From positions 62,001 through 126,000 of the forward strand of contig NZ_JAMGBG010000041.1 of assembly GCF_023516595.1 (NCBI RefSeq): a DNA stretch of 64,000 nucleotides, given 5' to 3'. The translations under genes were made by a program, and so were the position numbers. This DNA is from Streptomyces neyagawaensis (GTDB lineage Bacteria > Actinomycetota > Actinomycetes > Streptomycetales > Streptomycetaceae). Shown here in pieces: positions 60,458-64,000 of this stretch. Within the stretch, counting starts at the first letter, position 1; every line of letters begins with the position of its first letter. Under the pieces are notes generated by a model. That model saw only the letters and a list, made by a program, of their open reading frames with translations, was not told the DNA's origin and made no database searches.

Positions 60458-61318
60458 ATGCCGGGAGGCAGGCTCACTCAGCCCGAACGTCAGCAGATCG
60501 CCCTGGGGCTGGCCGACGGTCTCGCCTACGCCGAGATCGCGCGACGCCTCGACCGCCCCACCTCGACCATCACACGCGAGGTCATGCGCAACGGCGGCCC
60601 CACCGGCTACCGAGCCGACCTCGCCCACCGCGCCACCGAACGCCGTGCGCAACGGCGCAGGCAGGCCGCGCCACGGGGGCCCGCGGAGTCCACGGCGGCG
60701 TACGGCCGGGACACCGAGGCCGTGCGGGAGTTCGAGGAGACGTTCGCCACCGTGATGATGGCCTCGGGCATGCCGAAGATGATGGCGCGGGTCATGGCCT
60801 GCCTCACCCTCACCGACTCGGGCAGCCTCACCGCGTCCGAACTGGTCCAACGCCTCCAGGTCAGCCCGGCGTCCGTCTCCAAGGCGATCACCTATCTGGA
60901 GGGCCAGGCATTCGTCCGCCGGGAGCGCGACGAACGCCGCCGCGAGCGCTATGTCGTCGACGACGACATCTGGTACCAGTCGATGCTGGCCAGCGCCCGG
61001 GCCCTCAACCAGGTCATCGAGACCGCCCGGCAGGGCGTCGGCGTCCTCGGCCGCGAGACCCCGGCCGCGGCCCGCCTGGAGAACGTCGCCCGCTTCCTCG
61101 ACTTCGTCAGCGAGAGCACGATCCGCGCAGCGGAGCAGGCCCGCGCGGTGCTCCACACGAAGACGGGGAGCGGGGGGAGCGGCGAGGCGGAGGCCGCCCC
61201 GGCGGGCAGCGGGAAGGGTGACGCCGGGGCCCCGGGCGCCAGCGGAGCGGGGAGCGGGGAGGCCGACGGCACGGGCCCGGACAGCGGCGCGGGAAGTGGG
61301 AAGACCGCGGGCACATAG
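60458..61318 (+). CDS. HTH (IS30-type) plus MarR/GbsR-type regulator
   Basis: 286 residues, ATG at 60458 behind AAGGAGACCCCC. Residues 1-70 match the HTH of IS30 transposases (LTQPERQQIALGLADGLAYA, EIARRLDRPTSTITREVMRN, GPTGYRADLAHRATERRA). Residues about 85-225 are a MarR/GbsR winged helix (MASGMPKMMARVMACLTLTD, LTASELVQRLQVSPASVSKA, FVRRERDERRRERYVV). There is no transposase catalytic domain. A Gly/Ser/Ala/Glu tail ends at a TAG inside a 30-bp repeat array. It is divergent from the DUF4097-ABC operon, its probable target. Confidence 0.85.
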   Translation: MPGGRLTQPERQQIALGLADGLAYAEIARRLDRPTSTITREVMRNGGPTGYRADLAHRATERRAQRRRQAAPRGPAESTAAYGRDTEAVREFEETFATVMMASGMPKMMARVMACLTLTDSGSLTASELVQRLQVSPASVSKAITYLEGQAFVRRERDERRRERYVVDDDIWYQSMLASARALNQVIETARQGVGVLGRETPAAARLENVARFLDFVSESTIRAAEQARAVLHTKTGSGGSGEAEAAPAGSGKGDAGAPGASGAGSGEADGTGPDSGAGSGKTAGT

Positions 61319-61775
61319 GCGGGTGGCGCGGAAGCCACCGACAAACAGGCAGGCGGCGCGGAAGCCACCGACACACAGGCAGGCGGCGCGGAAGCCACCG
61401 ACAAACAGGCAGGCGGCGCGGGAGCCGTCGGTTCGGACACCGGGGCGTAGTCAGCCGCGCCGCTCGGCGCTGGGCGTCGGGAGGCGTCCGCTGGTCACTC
61501 CGTCGAGGGCAGCTCGGCCACACCGCGGGCTCCCCGGCCGCCCACAGTGCCTCCACCGCCCAGCCCTGCACCTGGTCCGCGACCTCGGCCGTCAACACCC
61601 CCGGCCGCCCGTCCGACTCGGCCCACACTCCCCATCCCGACCCACCCGGCGCGTAGACCACCACACCGGGGCCGTCCTCGTCCTCCCGCACCTCGGGTCG
61701 CACGGAACACTGCGCGCGCAGATCCCGTAGCACGGCGGCCAGCGCCTCGCTGAACTCGGGTTCGTTACGGCTCAT
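61107..61775 (-). CDS. small protein of unknown function with improbable C-terminal extension
   Basis: ATG at 61775. The first about 90 residues look genuine (FSEALAAVLRDLRAQCSVRP, EDEDGPGVVVYAPGGSGWGV, VADQVQGWAVEALWAAGEPA). They resemble a common Streptomyces protein of about 100 residues. After about residue 100 the frame has no stop for 120 codons, because it runs antisense through the 30-bp repeats and the regulator tail, giving Arg/Pro/Leu/Trp repeats. The true end is unclear; a lost stop codon is likely. It overlaps the regulator at 60458-61318 tail to tail. Confidence 0.45.
   Translation of the reverse strand: MSRNEPEFSEALAAVLRDLRAQCSVRPEVREDEDGPGVVVYAPGGSGWGVWAESDGRPGVLTAEVADQVQGWAVEALWAAGEPAVWPSCPRRSDQRTPPDAQRRAARLTTPRCPNRRLPRRLPVCRWLPRRLPVCRWLPRRLPVCRWLPRHPPMCPRSSHFPRRCPGPCRRPPRSPLRWRPGPRRHPSRCPPGRPPPRRSPRSPSSCGAPRGPAPLRGSCSR
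61325..61430 (+). repeat. 30-bp tandem repeat array after (and in frame with) the regulator gene
   Basis: Units beginning GGCGCGGAAGCCACCGACAA start at 61325, 61355 and 61385, with a diverged fourth at 61415. In the regulator frame they read GGAEATDKQA / GGAEATDTQA and stay open to a TAG at 61448. The TAG that ends the annotated gene (61316-61318) lies exactly 30 bp before the CAG at 61346. Confidence 0.85.
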
Positions 61776-61813
61776 GCGTCGGACGCCCTTCGGAAGAGGA
61801 CCGCAGGCACGGC

Positions 61814-62455
61814 TCAGGTCACCGCCGTGATGATCACGACCGTGGTCGCCATCGTGGCGGCGGTGAGCGCGGCCGAGGTCGCGGCGGCCGTCTCGGCCAT
61901 GCGGCGCAGGGCGGGGTCGGCCCAGTGACGTTCGGCGATCTCCGTCATGCGCCGCTCGACCGCCGTGGACTGCTCCTTCTCCAGGTCGGGGAAGGCCAGT
62001 TCCCGCAGGTCGGCGTGGTGGAGCAGGGTGATCAGGGCGGCGGTGCGGTGGTCGGGTTCCCGCCCCTCCAGGACGACGGCGGCGAGTCGCCCGCGCAGCG
62101 CGGCCTCCACCGTGCCGTCGACCTCCGGGTGGACGGTGGTGCGGAAGACGAGGAGGAGCCGACGCTTCTCCTCGCGGACCAGGCCCTTGTCGAGCAGGCC
62201 CCGCAGGGCCTTGTCGTACTCGGCGCCGCGCTGCTCGTTGATCCACTTCTCGGCGTCGTCCGGGAGCGCCGCGTCCTCGGGGCCGCCGACGAGCGCCCGT
62301 TCCAGCAGGGCCGCCGCCGCGATCGCGAACGGCGTCCGCAGCGGCAGCTTCGCCTCACCCGTGGAGTCGTCGAGGGAGAGGAGGAGGATCTCCTCACCGA
62401 GAGTCGTGGGGACAGGGCCGGAGGCAGAGGCAGAGGCAGAGGACGACATGGTCAT
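61814..62455 (-). CDS. GPP34 (GOLPH3-like) family protein
   Basis: 213 residues, ATG at 62455 overlapping the upstream stop (ATGA). After a Ser/Ala repeat head (SSSASASASG) the GPP34 fold is visible: TLGEEILLLSLDDSTGEAKL, PFAIAAAALLERALVGG, LRGLLDKGLVREEKRRLLLV, LRGRLAAVVLEGREPDHRTA, ALITLLHHADLRELAF. It ends in a hydrophobic stretch (TSAALTAATMATTVVIITAV) that may sit in or on the membrane. Eukaryotic relatives bind phosphoinositide lipids; the bacterial role is unknown. It is coupled to the gene at 62452. Confidence 0.88.
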   Translation of the reverse strand: MTMSSSASASASGPVPTTLGEEILLLSLDDSTGEAKLPLRTPFAIAAAALLERALVGGPEDAALPDDAEKWINEQRGAEYDKALRGLLDKGLVREEKRRLLLVFRTTVHPEVDGTVEAALRGRLAAVVLEGREPDHRTAALITLLHHADLRELAFPDLEKEQSTAVERRMTEIAERHWADPALRRMAETAAATSAALTAATMATTVVIITAVT

Positions 62456-62889
62456 GATCGGTAAGACGCGTCGAGCCCGTACGACAGTTCCCTCCCCTCG
62501 ACCCGGGCGGCGTTCCGCTCGCCCTCGGCGGCCGGGTCCAGCCCCAACGCCCTGCGGGCCTCCCCCACATGTCGCAGGCCCTCGGTCGCGGTGCGGACGA
62601 CCGCCGCGTACTGGTCGGGCGTACGGGCGGAGGCCAGCCGCGCCCGTGCGGTGCGGAGGCGTTCGGCGGCGTCGGCCAGGGCCCGGGCCGCGTCTTCGTC
62701 CGCGCCGGCCTGTGCCCGTACGTCGATCCCGGCCAGGCCACCGCCGAGCCGGACCACCCAGCGGTTGGCGTCGGCCTCCGCGTCCAGGTCGGACGTCGCT
62801 CCCCGCCCGTCGTCGTGGCGCCGCTGGGCGATGACCGCGACCACCGCCCCGAGGACCAGCAGCAGTGCGAGCAGCACGGCGAATTCCAT
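62452..62889 (-). CDS. single-pass membrane protein coupled to GPP34
   Basis: 145 residues from the ATG at 62889 behind GTGGAGGAGGCC; a GTG at 62901 falls in the ribosome site. One N-terminal helix (FAVLLALLLVLGAVVAVIA) is followed by a cytoplasmic helical domain (DANRWVVRLGGGLAGIDVRA, ARALADAAERLRTARARLAS, ATEGLRHVGEARRALGLDPA). Its stop overlaps the GPP34 start, so the two products probably act together, perhaps with this one anchoring GPP34 at the membrane (inference). Confidence 0.75.
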   Translation of the reverse strand: MEFAVLLALLLVLGAVVAVIAQRRHDDGRGATSDLDAEADANRWVVRLGGGLAGIDVRAQAGADEDAARALADAAERLRTARARLASARTPDQYAAVVRTATEGLRHVGEARRALGLDPAAEGERNAARVEGRELSYGLDASYRS

Positions 62890-63070
62890 GGCCTCCTCCA
62901 CGTTCCGAGGTTCTCCGGTGTTTCCGGTCCCCTACGGGTTCCTCGCTCTCTCCGTCCATCACACCCGCGGCGCTGTGCGCCTCCGTCGAAAAACCTGTGC
63001 GTCGCCTGATGACTTCCGCAGCGTCCGGCCCACCGGGTCCGGCCCACCGGGTGCTTACGGGCACGCCGAA

Positions 63071-63105
63071 AGGCCCGGAACCCGAGTGAACGGGATTCCG
63101 GGCCT
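63071..63105 (-). terminator. terminator of the dioxygenase gene
   Basis: AGGCCCGGAA (63071) pairs with TTCCGGGCCT (63096), extended inward by CCCG/CGGG with one bulge, 26 bp beyond the stop at 63131. Confidence 0.75.
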
Positions 63106-63130
63106 CGCGCCGAACCACGCGGTGAACGCG

Positions 63131-64000
63131 TCAGCCGTCGGTGCCGGTGTGCGTCGCGTCCGGGTCGACGCCGACGGTGATGGTGCCGGTGACGCCCTTG
63201 GCGATATCGTTCTTCCGGTACTTCAGCTTGAGCAGACCGCCCTGGGTGCCACTGCCGTCATAGATGGTGTCCTCGTCGAGGGTCGTGCGCTCCGTCGTCG
63301 AGGTGGAGTACGGCTCGACCTCGGCGGAGGCGAGCACGGCCTCCTCGTCGAAGAAGAACTGCCCGGTGTGGCAGGTGGTGCCGCCCTCGTAACCGGCGTC
63401 CGTCCACTCACCGTTGACATGCACCTTGGTGTGGACGTGCACACAGCGGCCTCGGTACCAGCCCGGGAAGACCGTCCGGAAGGTGACGAAGCCCTTTTTG
63501 TCGGTCTTCCAGGTGCCCCGCAGATAGCGGGTGTCGCTGGTCGGCTCCTCGTGGCCGCCGCCACCGCCGCCACCGGACGGGGGTTCGCCGGTCGGGGCGC
63601 CGGAGGGCGCGTCCGAAGGGGTGCCGGAGGGCGCGTCGGTGGGGGCGGTGCCGCCTCCCTCGGAGAAGCTCTCGTAGCCCGAGTAGAGGCCCAGCGCGTC
63701 GCAGTGCCAGATGTCGACGGCCGCGTCCCGGATCGGCGCACAGCTCTCGGAGTCGATCACCTTGATCCGAAGCATGAAGGGGATGCCTTCCTTGTCCTCG
63801 GTGATGTCCTGCCGGATCTTGTCGGCGTCGATGTAGTAGGGGCCCTCGGTGGTCTCGGAGGTGAGTGTGTAGCAGGCCTCGCCGCTCGACGCGCTGCTGC
63901 TCGCGGAGGCGGGCCCGCTGCTCTCACCTGCGAACGCGCCCGCCGCGAGGGTGCCTCCGACGCCCACGGCGACCGCGGCGCCCGCGCCCGCCGCGACCAC
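63131..64000 (-). CDS. secreted intradiol ring-cleavage dioxygenase (5' end beyond the window)
   Basis: 289 codons are visible and the frame is open to the right edge, so the start is missing. The visible N-terminus is the end of a signal peptide (AGAGAAVAVGVGGTLAAGAF). The catalytic fold follows: CYTLTSETTEGPYYIDADKI, IPFMLRIKVIDSESCAPIRD, VDIWHCDALGLYSGYE, FRTVFPGWYRGRCVHVHTKV. Tyr in LYSGY and the Tyr/His/His of GWYRGRCVHVH fit the Fe(III) ligands of protocatechuate-type dioxygenases. A Pro/Ser/Gly insert (about residues 115-155) interrupts the fold. Secreted enzymes of this kind oxidise catechols, probably from lignin-like material. Confidence 0.88.
   Translation of the reverse strand: MVAAGAGAAVAVGVGGTLAAGAFAGESSGPASASSSASSGEACYTLTSETTEGPYYIDADKIRQDITEDKEGIPFMLRIKVIDSESCAPIRDAAVDIWHCDALGLYSGYESFSEGGGTAPTDAPSGTPSDAPSGAPTGEPPSGGGGGGGHEEPTSDTRYLRGTWKTDKKGFVTFRTVFPGWYRGRCVHVHTKVHVNGEWTDAGYEGGTTCHTGQFFFDEEAVLASAEVEPYSTSTTERTTLDEDTIYDGSGTQGGLLKLKYRKNDIAKGVTGTITVGVDPDATHTGTDG

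Noticed and set aside
60458..60670. IS30-like segment considered as an insertion sequence
   Set aside because: Only the HTH is present. There is no DDE domain and there are no terminal inverted repeats, and the frame continues into a MarR-type domain with its own operator region.

Overview
The window reads as Streptomyces chromosome. The DNA is very GC-rich, many genes start with GTG or TTG behind GGAG-type ribosome sites, and several gene families are typical of the genus: XRE-DUF5753/DUF397 pairs, SpoIIE-type phosphatases, ECF sigma factors of the SigE family, an LAxTG sorting signal, and many secreted proteins of unknown function. I see no rRNA, tRNA, CRISPR array, insertion sequence or prophage. 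Only metG is a clear core housekeeping gene, so most of the window is envelope, signalling and accessory content.

Layout. 1-9.3 kb: the end of a SpoIIE/ATPase protein, then secreted or surface proteins (B-repeat protein, single-trefoil ricin-type lectin, DUF3515 protein, thioredoxin-fold lipoprotein, large acidic-tailed lipoprotein, FN3-like protein) separated by strong hairpin terminators. 9.3-14 kb: two ECF sigma modules back to back. One has a membrane partner whose outer domain looks like an L,D-transpeptidase that has lost its active site. The other is flanked by a secreted protein and a membrane protein sharing the same outer domain. 14-20 kb: regulators (XRE-TPR, MerR-like), a Uma2 nuclease, hydrolases, a SUKH protein and an HTH-TIR protein. 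20-32.4 kb: a wall-anchored SGNH hydrolase, an XRE/DUF397 pair, and three secreted beta-propeller/Ig paralogues with a 937-residue secreted esterase embedded among them.

32.5-45.6 kb: a two-component system whose kinase carries a long low-complexity insert, a SpoIIE phosphatase, an SH3b protein, a 229-bp nested palindromic repeat, a MocR regulator divergent from a hydrolase, and membrane proteins. 45.6-54.7 kb: a FUSC-type membrane protein, a Tat-exported PhoX-type phosphatase with a PHO box, a Glu/Ala/Pro-rich VWA protein, metG and a PH-domain protein. 54.7-64 kb: a serine hydrolase, a cupin, an AbiEii-like operon, a DUF4097-ABC transporter operon divergent from its likely regulator, a GPP34 protein, and a secreted intradiol dioxygenase cut by the window edge.

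Two themes run through the window. First, extracytoplasmic sensing: two sigma modules, one two-component system and PhoP control all sit near genes for secreted proteins. Second, simple-sequence coding expansion: at least five regulatory or signalling genes carry long low-complexity tracts built from short DNA repeats. In one case a 30-bp repeat array appears to have been cut by a stop codon arising inside a repeat unit.
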